This document shows positions 45,401 to 57,356 of a stretch of 64,000 bases of DNA, in pieces. The stretch lies in contig JAJFPB010000002.1 in NCBI GenBank assembly GCA_020881915.1, positions 4,475,001 through 4,539,000 on the forward strand, read 5' to 3'. A program made the translations under genes and the position numbers. The notes beneath the pieces were generated by a model. The model did not search any database. It was given only the letters and a program-made list of their open reading frames with translations, and was not told the origin of the DNA. Within the stretch, counting starts at the first letter, position 1, and every line of letters starts with the position of its first letter. Source of the stretch: Paramyrothecium sp. XJ0827. Its lineage: Eukaryota; Ascomycota; Sordariomycetes; Hypocreales; Stachybotryaceae.

Positions 45401-45880
45401 TTCTGGAAAGCGGCGAAGCGAGCTCACAGACCACGGAGACCGGCAGGCCACGCGAGCGGGCGTCCATGAAGACTTGTGAGTCGACCGTTGTGTGTGAGGA
45501 CCTGTGTCTTGATGAGCGGCCCGATTTCCAGTTACCGTGCTTTGTAGATGTCTTTCGATATGAGTCGGGCCCAGTAGCAAGGGCCGTGCCCGATGGACAA
45601 TGCCCAGATTCTTTTTTCTGAGCCAAACATAATTGAAGCAATGATCCACAAATAACTACTGTTCCAGAATTAAATAGTCAAGTCGCGAGTCTAGACCTCA
45701 GTCGACCGCAATAGGAGACAGAACGGGAATGTCCGAAGGAACGTGAGAATGCGATAGATGAGTAAGGCTCTTGTGGAGCAAACGCTGTTCATTATGATGT
45801 GCCGGGTTATACTCGCGGCACCCGCAAACGCCTGACATGCTTCTGAATCTCGTACAAACAACCATACCAAAACTCCTGCC
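42499..45880. other. Promoter of protein B and gene-poor flank
   Basis: The first 750 bp upstream of protein B carry an open 241-codon minus frame (43268-42543) of random-looking composition, better read as 5' leader. Beyond 43.3 kb only short frames occur. A minus ATG frame at 44184-43930 (84 codons) and several non-ATG frames at 44.3-45.6 kb match nothing I know. Possibly decayed sequence. Confidence 0.45.
43249..43256 (-). promoter_or_regulatory. TATA-like box upstream of protein B gene
   Basis: TATAAGAG on the minus strand, followed downstream by CT- and CAA-rich sequence typical of fungal 5' leaders. It is about 750 bp upstream of the protein B ATG, so the leader would be long or contain an intron. 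Motif only. Confidence 0.3.
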
Positions 45881-47300
45881 TCAAAATCTATAAAGGTCAG
45901 TCGGTAGCTCATAGAAAATCCGCAAGGGCACGTACCTAATCTCGTATGAACCGGCTCTCGTCATGTACCGTACCCACTTGACACTGGAGTAATTACTCTT
46001 CTCAAACACCTTCAGGTAGCGCACAAGTAGGCCCGAACTCGTAAACATGAGCAGGCTGAAGTTGAGGCTCAAGGGCGGCCGGCTCCATGCGCGCTGGTTC
46101 GTCATGCTTGTGAGGATGGCTTCTGCGCTGAGAACGTACTCGCTCTGGCCGGTAAAGCGCCCAATCTTCCATACGATAACGTTCTCGCTGGGTTCGTACT
46201 TGGCCTTGCCCTGTGTACAACGCTCGACAATCTTGGCTGTGTTGAGCGGCGTAGGAATCTTGATTATGACGTTTGTGGCGAAGAGCTTGGGGCCAAAGTT
46301 GGCCTTGACGCCGATGCTGTACTCGACCTTGGTGCGGCCAACCTCGTTGACAATAGCATGAACCTTGAATGGGAGGTTGACGTTTTCGGTAGCACGGTAT
46401 CGCATGAGCTCGAACTCGCCGTCGGGTGGCACAAAACTAATAATTCTGTCGGCATCAAACTTACCCAGCTTGACGCACTGGTGGAATTGGCAGTCTTCGA
46501 GGGTGACACTGCCGGCGGCGGCCTTTGTGGCCTTTGTGCCCATCTTGTTACCACTCGGAAGGCTCAGTAAACCGTCTGTATCTAGAAGCAGGCGGTCGTT
46601 GAGACCGAACTTGCATTCGGGTGTGCCGGAGAGGTACGCGCGCATCACAATTTGGCCCGTCACATCAGCGCGGAGGACTGCACCGGTCGCCGACATGAGC
46701 AGGTTGACGTCCTCGATGACATCGACGAAGGCTTCGTTCTTGCGGTATCGCACGTCCGCCTTACGCCACGACAAAGCGCCGGTTGCTTGCATGGTGATCT
46801 TTGTGGTATCCTCGGGTCGGGTCTCGGTCTTGACGCCTTCCGTGGTGATGTACATCTTCAGGGTATCTGTCTCGGTATTTTGAGGATAACCAAAGTCGAT
46901 GATTTCTGGATGGGAACAGTCAATTCGCCGACTCTCGCTAAAATCACGCCCAAGCGAACGTACCGTCCAATAGCTCGTAAACCAGCACGAAGTTGTTCTT
47001 GACAGCTTCCTCGTCGAACTTGCCAAAGTAGCCCCTGCCGAGCTGAATCAGCCGGTACAAGAACTCGAAAACCAAGGCAGCATTGGCGTTGCTCTTGGTG
47101 ATGGCAACCAAGTAGATGTTCTCATGCTTGACATGGCTAAAGGTCGTGCTGCCCAGCGTCAGGATTGGCGACCGCACTTGAGCGTTGGAGATGACCTGGA
47201 TGCGGAAGACGTCGGCGAGGCGGGGGCGACAGTCATTGCGAAAGGCGCGGAAGATGAGGTTCTCGCCCTTTTGGTTGAAGATGAGGACACCGGAGAGCAT
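45881..47300 (-). CDS. apm4: AP-2 clathrin adaptor complex subunit mu (Apm4)
   Basis: Three exons: 47300-46964, 46905-45936, 45887-45881, with introns of 58 and 48 bp; 437 residues, the normal length of a mu chain. The N-terminal longin-like domain starts MLSGVLIFNQKGENLIFRAF and has VRSPILTLGSTTFSHVK and NAALVFEFLYRL; the motif ELLDEIIDFGYPQNTET is restored across intron 1. The mu homology domain (from about residue 170: YRKNEAFVDVIEDVNLL, GTPECKFGLND) binds YxxPhi sorting signals of cargo. The start and the VRSP segment fit AP-2 mu rather than AP-1 mu. AP-2 drives cargo selection for endocytosis at the plasma membrane. The last exon is only 7 nt (ATTTTGA), giving the end SYEIRF and the stop. 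Confidence 0.95.
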
Positions 47301-48014
47301 GGTCGGAAAAGGGTCGCGACACCGCGAGCTGGGCTTAAGCTGTGGTGTTGTCCGTCTGATTAATTCCAGTTCTCCCGATGGGATGGTGGAGAGATAGGAG
47401 GGGAGTTCTGCCGGAGAGCTCGGGAAGGCGGTGAAGGACGTCGTGTGGATGATTACATAACATAGGAATGCTTCAACTCCACGCCTCTTTTATCCACAAC
47501 TATCACAACACTCGCATTGGTTGACCACATATAGTGGTAAGACGTTAAAAATGACAGAGTAGAAGATCGAATGATTCTCGATAATGCGAGGCGCAATGCC
47601 GTCCAAATCGATAATCCATCCCATGGATCGAGGCAAGTTGACACCGTCGCATACAAAAAAAGCCTTCCAGCACGATCAAGCACCTCCATCTGGCGATCAG
47701 ATTCGAGGTTTCTACAACATGATTTCCTTTTCGCTTCTAAAGCTTCAACATGATGATCGAAAATCGAGCGCAAAAAATCGGTGGCCCCTCTTTTACCTCA
47801 TCCAGCAGAAACCCCGAATTTCACTGCTTACCACAAATTTAACATTCACAGATTGCCCAGCGTACAGACGATGCGGTAGAAAGCACTCTTTATATAACTC
47901 AGATGCACATTGTATGTTCAGATCATCTATATACACGTCCAAAACCATGCATGTACAATGTCCCAGGTTCTTGACGCAACCCTCCTTCGTTGTTCAAACG
48001 CTAGTTCCGATCCC
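47301..48014. other. Intergenic region between cel6A end and apm4 start
   Basis: Holds the 3' flank of the cellobiohydrolase gene and the promoter of apm4 is on its left side (both genes on the minus strand). AT-richer, no coding frame or RNA supported. Confidence 0.6.
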
Positions 48015-49695
48015 TTAAAGGAACGAGGGGCTGGCGTTGGTGAGCAGCTGCTCGAAGTAGGCCTGGAACCACTGGCCGGCCTCAGGAGCGGGCTGGAGAG
48101 CGGAGGGAAGACCGCAGTGGTGGTCGTAGCGGGCGGCGCTGGTGTCGCTGGTGCCGTCGCACTCACCACCGGGCTTGACCCAGACGAAGGCATCGAGCCA
48201 CTGGTTGCCGGTCTCAGCCGAGGGGCGGCGACCGAAGCCAGTGCCCTTGGCGTTGCACCAGTGTCCCCACTGCTGCTGGCCGGTAGGCTGCTTGCCGGAA
48301 CGGCCCTGGTCGGTGATGAACTTGACGTCGGTCCAGCCCTCGGCGGCCAGGAGAGGACCAAGAGCGTTGACGAACTTCTCCTCGTCGTAGACGGGGTTGG
48401 GAGTGGTGTACGCGGGAGGGGAGGCGATCTGCCAGGCGTTGTAGTTGGAGACGTTGGTGACGAGTCCACGGAGGGACTTGGGTCGGCCGGCGTCCTTCCA
48501 GACCTTGGCGTAGAGAGGAGCAGCCTTCTTCTGGTTCTCGGGCCAACCGAGCCAGCCGGCGTGACCGACATCGAGGTATTGGGCGACGTTGGGCAGGTCG
48601 AGCTGCTTGACGGCGTAGTCGGTGCACTCGAGGTAGGCAGCCTGGGCGTTCTGGCACTTGGGGACGTTGAGGTTGGTAACCAGGTTGGCCAGGGAGTCGG
48701 GCTCTGCAGAGAAAAAGTTATTAACTGTGTTCTTGAAACGACTCTTGGCCTGCGGGGCCGGTATGATGACAGAACTCACCAATGACAAGCAGGATGCGGA
48801 TGTCAGAGAACTCAAGGATGATATCGCGGATGGTGTTGATGTAGTTCTTGTACTTGGCAACACCGCCGTCGATGATGGCGTACTCGCCGTTGGAAGCGGC
48901 AGCGGCGCAGTCACGGTCGGGAAGATCGTAGACGACGAACTGAGCGGCGTAGTTGCCGCCGGCCTTGTTGGCGGCGCGGATGTCGCCGAGAGCGCTGCGC
49001 ATCAGGGGAGTCTTGGCAAAGGTGTCGCTATCACAGTGTCAGGCCATGCTTGCAGGCAGAGGCTCGGACTTTCAGGATCACTTACAGCCACTGGAATGTG
49101 GGAACCTCGGCGACCTTGGCGGCAGCGGTGGCCAGGGGGCCGCTCAGCTTGGGGATGGCAAGAGTGTGGATCTCGGAGCTGTAGTAAGCGTTTGCCCACA
49201 GGTTAACGCCGCTGAAGGGGTTGCCGGACCAAGTGGCAGTGCCGCTGCCGACGGGGGGAGGCTTGGTGGTGGTGGAGGTGCCGGCGGACGAGGTCCTGCT
49301 GGCGGAGGAGGACGACACCCTGGTGGAAGAGACCGCGGAGGACGAGGCGGTGCGGGTGCTGGAGGGAACCGCGCTGGACGACGGACGGGTCGAGCTGCTG
49401 CTGGCGCCGGTGGTGGTGGAGCTGATGGGACCAGCGCCGGGGAGACACTGAGCGTACCACTCGTTCTGAGCAACACAGCTGGAGCCGGTGGCGCAGCACT
49501 TGGGGCCGGTCCAGTTGTTACCACCGCATTGGCCCCTGATCGATCGTGTCAGTCAGTCCGGCTAGGGCTTTGGGCTTCTCACGACGCAAGTGCCATGACT
49601 TACCACTGGGAGGCGCAGGCCTGGCGGTCCTCGAGAGGAGCCGCGAGGGCGAAGCCAGCCAAGGCGGCGGCGAGGAGAAGAGTCTTAGCAGCCAT
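48015..49695 (-). CDS. cel6A: Secreted cellobiohydrolase II, CBM1-GH6 (Cel6A)
   Basis: Four exons: 49695-49604, 49535-49086, 49027-48780, 48703-48015, with introns of 68, 58 and 76 bp; 492 residues. Signal peptide MAAKTLLLAAALAGFALAAP, then an N-terminal fungal cellulose-binding module (QWGQCGGNNWTGPKCC ... NEWYAQCLP, about 30-65), a Ser/Thr-rich linker to about 125 and a GH6 catalytic domain. Family signatures VVYDLPDRDCAA and VIEPDSLANLVTNL are present; by alignment with Trichoderma Cel6A the catalytic acid is D220 and the second key aspartate D266, with the same spacing of 46 residues. The enzyme releases cellobiose from non-reducing cellulose ends by inversion. Exon joints fall inside conserved motifs and restore them (WL-D, VI-EP). 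Such genes are induced on cellulose and repressed by glucose; no clear element was pinned down here. Confidence 0.97.
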
Positions 49696-52478
49696 TGTTC
49701 GAGTGATCTCTTGCTGTCTGCAGAGCTTGATTGAAGGCGGGATGAAGAGAGATCTCAAAACGAAAGCAGATGAGAACGACAGGCCCTTCTTATGGATCGC
49801 TTCCGGGCCCTTCTCTGCCCACCAGCTCTTTGTCGTCGTCCATGGTTTCGGATAGACGGGAACTCTTCAGAATTGGACCTCAAGGCACTAACGCGAGCTT
49901 GACGATGTCAAGTTGAACGGAGCTAGCATGATCACCTGGATGGGGTAAGTCTCCCCGCCGCCGCTCGCGCCGTAGGGAACGCATCCGAAGGGGCTCATTT
50001 GCGTACCGTTGATGAGTTTGACGACGTGCTATTGGGTGGGCATTTCGCCGCCTCAGGGGATACACGATCGATCTAGGTAAGTCAAGGGTCACCCCCATCA
50101 CAAAATTGACTCTGCCCGAGCGGAGGCCGTGGCGAATAGGAAGCTTGACTGCAATGTAACGGATTGCCGCGGAGGTCACGGTTCCTTGGTAAGGCCAGAC
50201 GGTAGTGCCAAGGCAGGCGACGCATTATGTGGAGACTACATCACATTTGCTCGCGGAGAGAAAGAAGGCCAGTCCTGCGGGGGGCAAGGTTTGTGGGGAT
50301 ATTGGACCAAGGACGGACGACAAGATGGGGGAAACGGAGGAGGCAATGCGAGTCCCATGAGAAGAATTGCTGGTCTTGGCCCGGCCCGGTGACCCTCGGA
50401 TAGCATCCACACGCATGCGTCGACGAGATGGGCCCCGTTTTCTCCTTGTCTCAGCTCTCGTGACGAGCTGCAACTGCGCAGATTCGAGTCTTCAACAAAG
50501 CAATATCTTGCAAAGCATCGAGCATCGACAAGCAAGGCACCACGATCGTGCAATATGCGGAGAGGCGTTTTGAGACAACCCGACTAGGTAAGCGACGGGC
50601 GCAGGGCTTGGCGAGCCCCGGGACGAAAAAGTTGGGGAAACGGGGGCCGCGCTTCATGGGGTCTCGAGCCAAGACCAAGCACAAGAAAGATGCTCACTAC
50701 CCATGCTGAGCTGTGGAGAACGAAACTAAACAGGACGATGGCTGTTCTGCTCCAGTCCACGAATGGAGATTGGGCATTCGAGGCGTCGGTGCGGTCCTAG
50801 CATTGCGTCTTTGGCTTGGCGATCCGAGTAGGATAAACAAAAGGCAGATCCTAAGCAAGGGGTAAGTAACGGAGAAGAGCAGACTGGATCTTGCTTCCAA
50901 GAAGACGACAATCACCACCTGTTCCTGTCTCGATTAAAGGAGGATTCCATTCACTCGGGTCCTTGGCCATGCTTATACATATATATATGCTTATTCCACT
51001 GAACAACCACAGCCGTAGAGCAAAGTAGAGTAGGAAAGGGATCGCCAGTATTGAAAGCGACGATCGCTACTCAATGCACGGCTGTAGCCATATTCCATCA
51101 CTTTCCCATGGGCGGGCGACCACCCTCAACGGGTGAGGATGCAGAAGGACATTTCGGCAGTTTCCCGTTCTCACTGTAAGCCACCTACGGCAGTCAAACG
51201 GTGGAAAAATCCCCATCGGGATTTGGCGCGTATGAGTGATCACGCTCTACGAGAAAATGTATGAGGGAACTAAGTGAAAGCCAGAGAGGCGCGGGGAGAG
51301 GCGGCGAGCCATGGCCAGGTCATGTCCACCCCTGCATGGGTCATCAATGGACGGAGGACGGTCGGTGGCTCCGTTGCCGGATTAGGAAATGCTGGCGCCG
51401 AGGCTCCGTCCCGAAAGCGCGTGGAGAATTAAAAGAATTGGACCCTGATGGCTCTCTTCCCGTGCTTCTGGGGCAATTTGCCTCTTGCCACTGAGCAGGT
51501 TTGCAAAGGTATCAGGAATCTGGACAGAGTTGAACTCTACCGCGTGCGATGGATATTGAGCCCGAATTGAGCCCAGCGATGATGCCCGGCTTTCGAGGGC
51601 CGATATTAGCTGCGTTATACCGGCTTGTGGGGTACGGTCCCGTGATTGCTCGCGATAGGTTGAGCCTGACACGGCTAATTACAAGAGCACCCAAGTCCAT
51701 GCAATATGCAAGGGCCAATTGTAAATTGTAGACTCGACATGGAAAAGCAGGCCATGGCGCAATTGGGCATCGGATGGGTGCTTTCCCCGTGCACAGGCCT
51801 TTGCTTTGCAAAACCCCATTAGTAGACTGTGAAGGCATGAGAGTTTATGCTTCTCCCAGTTTAACCGGTGCCAGCGCTAAAAGAGTGATACCATATAGAG
51901 GCGTTGTTTGATGCCCCGGCACTGAGACTGACCGGCCGATATTGCAGCTTTAGAAGCCAATAACGACATAGAAAACGTTCGGCATATTTCTCTGGATCGA
52001 AACCAGCCGGGCAGTCAAGTTTCTAGGATTAGCGCAATTGCAGAACTCGCCCTTTGGCAATGGTGGCGTCGCTGACATCGTTATTGTTCGAGAGGAGTGG
52101 CATGTTCGCTTCACACTGAAGAAACCCTTTCTGTTCATGCGATCATGACTAGTGCAGATCTTCAGATCTTCGGATCTCATGGAAGTTAGCATGATCTACT
52201 CTAGTGTTTCTTGGGGTGTGGCGCCATACTTTGCGATAAAGGTAGGTGCAAAAAGGCTTGAGCCGTTGCTAGTCACCACTAAAATCTGCAATGATGATCT
52301 GGTTGAGAGATCTTGATCGCGTCAATGCATTCTGGGACGGTGACGGGGCAAAAGATTTATCGTAAATAGGAATAATAAAAAGTAGTTTCAACCGAGGGCC
52401 ATTCTTTGTCTTCAAAGACCACATACTGAAACAGAGAGAGGTTGAGCTTGATATAGATCGCCATATGAAACGTTGAGA
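49696..52478. other. Intergenic region between cel6A and cyanamide hydratase genes
   Basis: The part next to 49696 is the cel6A promoter (that gene is on minus). One GGC(A/T)4 match of the Xyr1/XlnR type occurs at 50039-50045 (plus strand), but such short sites are expected by chance. No frame of convincing composition; from about 51.8 kb the DNA becomes AT-richer. Confidence 0.5.
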
Positions 52479-53255
52479 ATGCCTTCGGATGATGTGACAG
52501 AGGTAGCACTCAACGGCTGGAGTGCGGTTCCCGTTGACGCCGGAAAGATTTTCAAGGACAAGCCGTTCATCCACGAGCCAGGACCGCTGCACTTCAAGAA
52601 CATCAAATTCCCATCCCAGGACCCAGTGGTGTCGAAGATTCAGGCATATGCTAAGGAGAACCTGCCAGGGCCTACTTATAACCACTCCATGCGCGTGTTC
52701 TACTTCGGTTCGTTACCACATGGAGTTCCCAGCAGCTCTTCAGACGAGTTTACAGCAACTGCCATACTAAAACAGCAATTCCCCGACGAGTCGCATTCAC
52801 TGTCCCCTTCAACGCTCGCCTTGACATGCCTCCTCCACGATCTCGGCGCCACGCCGGATAATATGTCCGCAACGCGCATGTCGTTTGAGTTCTTCGGCGC
52901 CATCAAGAGTATCGGCATCCTCAAGGACGCCGACTCCCCGAGCGACCAGGCCGCCGCCGTTACCGAGGCCATCATCCGCCACCAGGACCTCGGCACCGAA
53001 GGCACAATCACGCTGCTGTTGCAGATCATACAGCTGGCAACGATATACGATAACGTCGGCGAGCACCCCAATGTGAAGGACTTTGGGGACATCATTCACA
53101 AGGCGACGCGGGACGATATCAATAGCGCGTTCCCGCGGCTGAAGTGGCTGGGTTGCTTTGCGGAGGCGGTTCGTAAGGAGCAGAGCCTCAAGCCTTGGTG
53201 CCACACAACGCATATTCCGGGTTTCATAAACAGATTCTTCGAAATCAGCTCATGA
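52479..53255 (+). CDS. cah: Cyanamide hydratase-like HD domain protein
   Basis: Intronless, 258 residues from ATG 52479. It follows the fungal cyanamide hydratase family: NGWSAVPV near the start, YNHSMRVFYFG (H69), TLALTCLLHDLG (H120-D121, the HD pair), RMSFEFFGAIKS, IIRHQDLG, LIQLATIYDNVG-like segment and the closing KPWCHTTHIPGF. The enzyme hydrates cyanamide to urea with a metal held by the HD-domain histidines. Compared with the Myrothecium enzyme, the segment between H69 and H120 is longer and Ser-rich. Related HD proteins in fungi can act on other nitriles, so the substrate is inferred. It is the first gene of the accessory right part, convergent with a broken SnoaL-like gene only 200 bp away. 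Confidence 0.88.
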   Translation: MPSDDVTEVALNGWSAVPVDAGKIFKDKPFIHEPGPLHFKNIKFPSQDPVVSKIQAYAKENLPGPTYNHSMRVFYFGSLPHGVPSSSSDEFTATAILKQQFPDESHSLSPSTLALTCLLHDLGATPDNMSATRMSFEFFGAIKSIGILKDADSPSDQAAAVTEAIIRHQDLGTEGTITLLLQIIQLATIYDNVGEHPNVKDFGDIIHKATRDDINSAFPRLKWLGCFAEAVRKEQSLKPWCHTTHIPGFINRFFEISS

Positions 53256-53457
53256 AGCCATACGAATAGTTGGCAATATTTTCCCTCCATGTACATTATC
53301 CCATTCCAAAGCCAACCCAGCAACATGAAACGACCGGTTTGAACAAGAGCCTCTTGAACTAGCTAGACCATAAAATCGAAGCGATATCCTATTCTCGATT
53401 AAGCTGACGAAGAAAATGTATGTGGGTTGGCTAGAAGTCACACAACTGATTGTGGTG

Positions 53458-53836
53458 CTAGGCCGCTTGCCCCGGGACGTGCTGGATCATCTTTTGCGCG
53501 AAACCCACCATATGGACCGAGTCCAAGCAGTTGATAATCTCCTCAACTTCGGTAACATCTTTGTTGGTTCGTAGAGAGAAGAAGTATTCACCCTCAAAGC
53601 GACCAACTCTGGTGTCCGTACTTGAGGTGAGGTGCATTTCCACGGTAAGAGTCTTTTCGTCACCGATCAGGGGTACGTCTTCCGCGAGCTTCAGGTGAAT
53701 ATTTGGCCGTGCTGGGCTTTACGCGGAACTGACAGGTTGGGCTGCGATGGGCGATTGCGCCTTCGGCTGTGTTTGCGTTGAAAGCTTCGATGAAGTTGCG
53801 AGATAGAAATCCGAAACTCTGGCGCAGTGAAGACAT
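53458..53836 (-). pseudogene. SnoaL/NTF2-like gene relic with internal deletion
   Basis: The frame from ATG 53836 (MSSLRQSFGFLSRNFIEAF, IAHRSPTCQFRVKPSTA) is the start of a fungal SnoaL-like small protein. Near 53700 it runs into another frame: after the AKY codons the next frame supplies NIHLKLAEDVPLIGDEKTL and then EMHLTSSTDTRVGRFEGEY ... IINCLDSVHMVGFAQKMI to the stop at 53458. The middle of the domain, about 30 residues in relatives as I remember them, is missing at the frame change and no intron of reasonable length explains it. I read it as a deletion that broke the frame. SnoaL-like proteins are small alpha+beta barrel enzymes or ligand binders; function of the intact form unknown. Confidence 0.7.
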
Positions 53837-55000
53837 GGCTATTGAGTAGGTGATAATGATGTTATTCAGGAGTGTTGCAGCGGGCGGCACCCTCAAAGCC
53901 GCATTGCGTCGTAACGGCGCTGGGTTGTATCGAGGCTTCAATATTTCGCAAGACAGTGCCATTTTAACGGAGCAGTCATGCACAGCCTCAAGATTAATAT
54001 CATTGCTCGTCGTTAAGGGGGGTCCCAAAAGACCGACTGAGCTAAGGTCGAGATCTGAAACTAGATAGGCTCGGCGTGTTTGGAGACATCGTTGGGATAA
54101 AATAATTGGTCTTCAATGTTATCCGAGGCCGTTGGTTTATGCAATACACCTTCGCATATAAATAGCCTGCCATCCAATGATCCCAGTATTACGGCAGGCC
54201 AAACGCTCAATCAACACATGCCCAAATCTCACATAGTGGAGCTAGCCTTGCTGGTCCATCTCCCCCACCCGAATACTTGACGGTCAATCCATAACCTTAA
54301 ACGAAACGAGAACTTGAACAGTATTGCCAGATGAGTTGAGACTATATAAGACTAATCAGATAAAGAACGAGTAGCAATGCCGGTTTCTTGTTTGTGCAAA
54401 GTTGCGGCAGAGTGTGTCGTCCGTCAAGGCATACTCCTAGTCGAGATTTGCTGGCAATTCATGGCGTTGTTCTCATCATTGCTTCGTTCTAGCGAGACAT
54501 TTCCTCGTCCTCTTTGTATTCTTTAATGCATTAGCTTCTTGTGCATTTCCGTAGCCTGCACGATGCGCTGTTCTGTAGCACATACCCAGCATCATGCAGC
54601 TGTGATGGCGTCCAATCTTACCTGATTAAAGTTTGTGAAAACTATGTACCCCGAGATACGAGCATCCATTTTGTATCGGTCTTGGTCTATGAGGTCAAAA
54701 CGGCTTCCTTCACCGTTCGACGTCTGGAGAGCCAGGCATTGTCACCGGTCGCTTCAAGGTGAGCTGGACGCACACATTGATCACAATAGGTGCGCAAGGG
54801 TGTCTTTACTTGTCTTCACGCCGACCACAATTATTCTTGTCAAATCTTACGCGCACCCAGCAACGAGTGCTAAGGTTTGGGGAGTTTCAATTACATGAAC
54901 GTGCGTCGAAACAGGGAGTATACCGCAGAAACGGCGTGAATCTTCATCCTAAGCTAAGTAACTGACCAGCTCCTCCTGCCATCATCGTAATGGGACCCAA
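53837..55000. other. AT-rich gene-free stretch
   Basis: AT-richer than the conserved left part of the window; frames are short in all readings. Probably 5' flank of the SnoaL relic and 3' flank of the acetyltransferase gene. No repeat ends seen. Confidence 0.5.
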
Positions 55001-55856
55001 TCAAGGCATTACTGTCGCTTGCTGCTTTTCCTTTGCTTTGTACACCATAACCCTTTGATCAAACCCTTTGACTTTACCGTCGTTGGGTATCTGCACCTGA
55101 CCAACAACCTCAAAGCCCAAACCAAGGTATAGAGGCTCACCCATATGCGAGGGGATGACGCCTTGGTCGGTGCAGTCCTGATCAGACAACTGAAGACCCC
55201 AGCGTAGCATAGCTGTAGCGTGCCCGCGTCGTCGGTACGAGGGGTGAACCACGAGCTTGTTACATATGGTTTTGCCTTGGAGAAATCTACTTGGGGTGCA
55301 AAAATGGTAGAAACGCATTAGCCACGTCAATCGGAAGGCGAAGCATCGTTTGTTGTGCTGTTCTCACTCACTCTTTCTCGAACCGCCTAGTGTGCTGGGT
55401 GAAGATGTCGTATCGCTGCTGGGAAAGATCCCTGTCCGGAGCTGACTCGTCGTCGCCTGCTCTGGCGGGGATGAATTGTCCTGTACGGCAGGATCCTTCG
55501 GGAAGATTCCAGCTGGCCACGCCTACCACGACTTTCGGCCCGGTGAACGTCGCGGAGTGTAAGCGATGGGAAGTCTGCCAAGCCTCCGAGCTATGCATTT
55601 CGTCGCTGTTGAAGTAGTCCTCAGCTACGATGACGACGAAGCGAGGGTCCCTGAGCTGGGCGCGGTACAGGTTCGCAAACGAGGCGACGGCGTCTTTGGG
55701 GTATCTAGGGTACAAAGGGCGCAGGTAGCGAAAAATTTCCGAGTCCCGGAACCCTCGGACGCTGAGTTCTGCCATGCGTGTCACATCCTTTTCTGAAGCG
55801 AGGCGCAGGAATTTCAACGGTGGAAAAGGGCGCATGGTTCGCTGATGCTGCTCCAT
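55001..55856 (-). CDS. GNAT family N-acetyltransferase
   Basis: Two exons: 55856-55372 and 55286-55001, with an 85-bp intron (GTGAGT/TAG); 256 residues. The acetyl-CoA-binding motif is clear in exon 2: ICNKLVVHPSYRRRGHATAMLRWGLQLSD (V-x5-R-R-x-G-x-A pattern), followed by YLGLGFEVVGQVQI, the usual strand and helix at the end of the GNAT fold. The N-terminal half (LKFLRLASEKDVTRMAELSVRGF, FRYLRPLYPRYP, FVVIVAED, VVVGVASWNLPEG) is the usual fungal form of this family. It transfers acetyl from acetyl-CoA to an amine; the substrate is unknown. ATG 55856 is the first in-frame start; the frame reaches further only with a non-ATG codon. Confidence 0.9.
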
Positions 55857-57356
55857 TATGTCCAATGAGCTGTAGCGCGACAACAGAGAGGACAGGTGAG
55901 GTGAGCTCGGCGGTTAGGCGGAGGCACGAGGCCACTCAGGTGCTAATGGTCGTGGCTTGCGGGCCTCAAATGTTGCTAAACAGCTCTTGTCGCCGAATGA
56001 GGCGAACGAGAAGTTGTTGGCGAGCGAATCAGCAGGCGATCTCTGAGTGAGTTTTCTTCACCGGTCGATGGGGAGGAGGCGTCCAACGGTGACGGTACAG
56101 CTATCAATCAAGCTCAAAGGAGACTGCAAGTTAAATGTAGGTAAGTCAAGGTAAGTCAAGATAAGGAAAGGAAGTTGAGGAAGGCAAGGTAAAGCAATGT
56201 CATATAAATACAGGATGTACCAACATAGGTGAAGGTTGCTTGACAATCCCTAAGGCCTCACATCAGAGCTGTGATTAAATGTCGAGTGAGAACTCAGTAA
56301 CCAGCAAACAACTTCGAATGACAGCAATTACCACCAGTTCCCAGTTTTCGAAAGCTTCATCTGTGATAGCCCACGATGACCATCGTGAATCACAACGTCG
56401 TGGCCCTCAACTGGCCAGAATTGAAGCAGTTTTCGGGATGATAGTGCAGCTTGCGAGACTTTTGCACCCGCTTCGCGCAGCAAGTTATGACACCTGATGC
56501 ATAGGCTACTAGGACCTGCCGTTTTCTGTTTTCGATCATTAGGCACATGAACGTTAACTCGCTTCCTCAGATGTACGAAAAATCACCGTCATAACACTGC
56601 TTACATACTCCAAGCAGTTCCATAAACGGCACCATTATAGCTAGCTGCCTTTGCTGGGTACTAGGGACGGTCAAGAGCCATTTCCCAATGGTCAAGTGAA
56701 TGTACTTTGGTATGTCTCGTGCTTAATCGAAGTGACTAACTTCCCTCATGATTAGGCCGATGAGTTGTCCCAAATATTCGACTTTTCTCAGCCAAGTCCA
56801 TCGTGGTTCGTGCCCGGTCAGATAGATATCACACTCGACGCGTACCTCTTCAAACAACCCATTTCGCTGCATTTGATTGTGGTGAATCAGTTTTGTTGCC
56901 CAGCCTCGGTCTGTCAACCGCCCAGGATAATTGTCGTCGCTCGTATTGGTTAACGGAGTGGAAGGATATTAGTGACTAAAGGTAGCTAGATCTTGGGCTA
57001 CATTTTCTTGTCACATCTTTCGTTTTTCCTTTTTCTTAAGCTAAACAGAAGACGGGATTGTAAATCCATGATTTATTGATTAGTTTTGAAGCAACCAGAG
57101 ACGAGAGAAAAAGTGGTGTGAAAAAGCCGTCCGTCGGTGGTTTCGTGAATGCTCAGTGCTCTGAACTACTGTGAGTTTGACGCGCACCCCCCCATGTCGG
57201 CTATTTCGGCTATGCACTTACCGACGCGATGGCCAATCCAACTGCAACGACAGCCAACATCGCGCGTCCTCAATTGTAGGCCCAAGGGTAGCCAAGGTGC
57301 AAGCTCGGTGCAAATCGCTGGTCTCAATACCCCTTGTGCTGGTCTATCTCTCCAGA
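55857..57356. other. Divergent intergenic region (GNAT / HTD2-like)
   Basis: Includes a short tandem duplication of GGTAAGTCAA at about 56139-56158 followed by an AAG-rich run. Otherwise AT-rich and without coding frames of note. Promoters of the acetyltransferase (minus) and HTD2-like (plus) genes must lie here. Confidence 0.5.

Noticed and set aside
49203..49524. Long frames antisense or out of frame in the cellobiohydrolase linker
   Set aside because: Shadows of the Ser/Thr-rich GC-rich linker of the GH6 gene.
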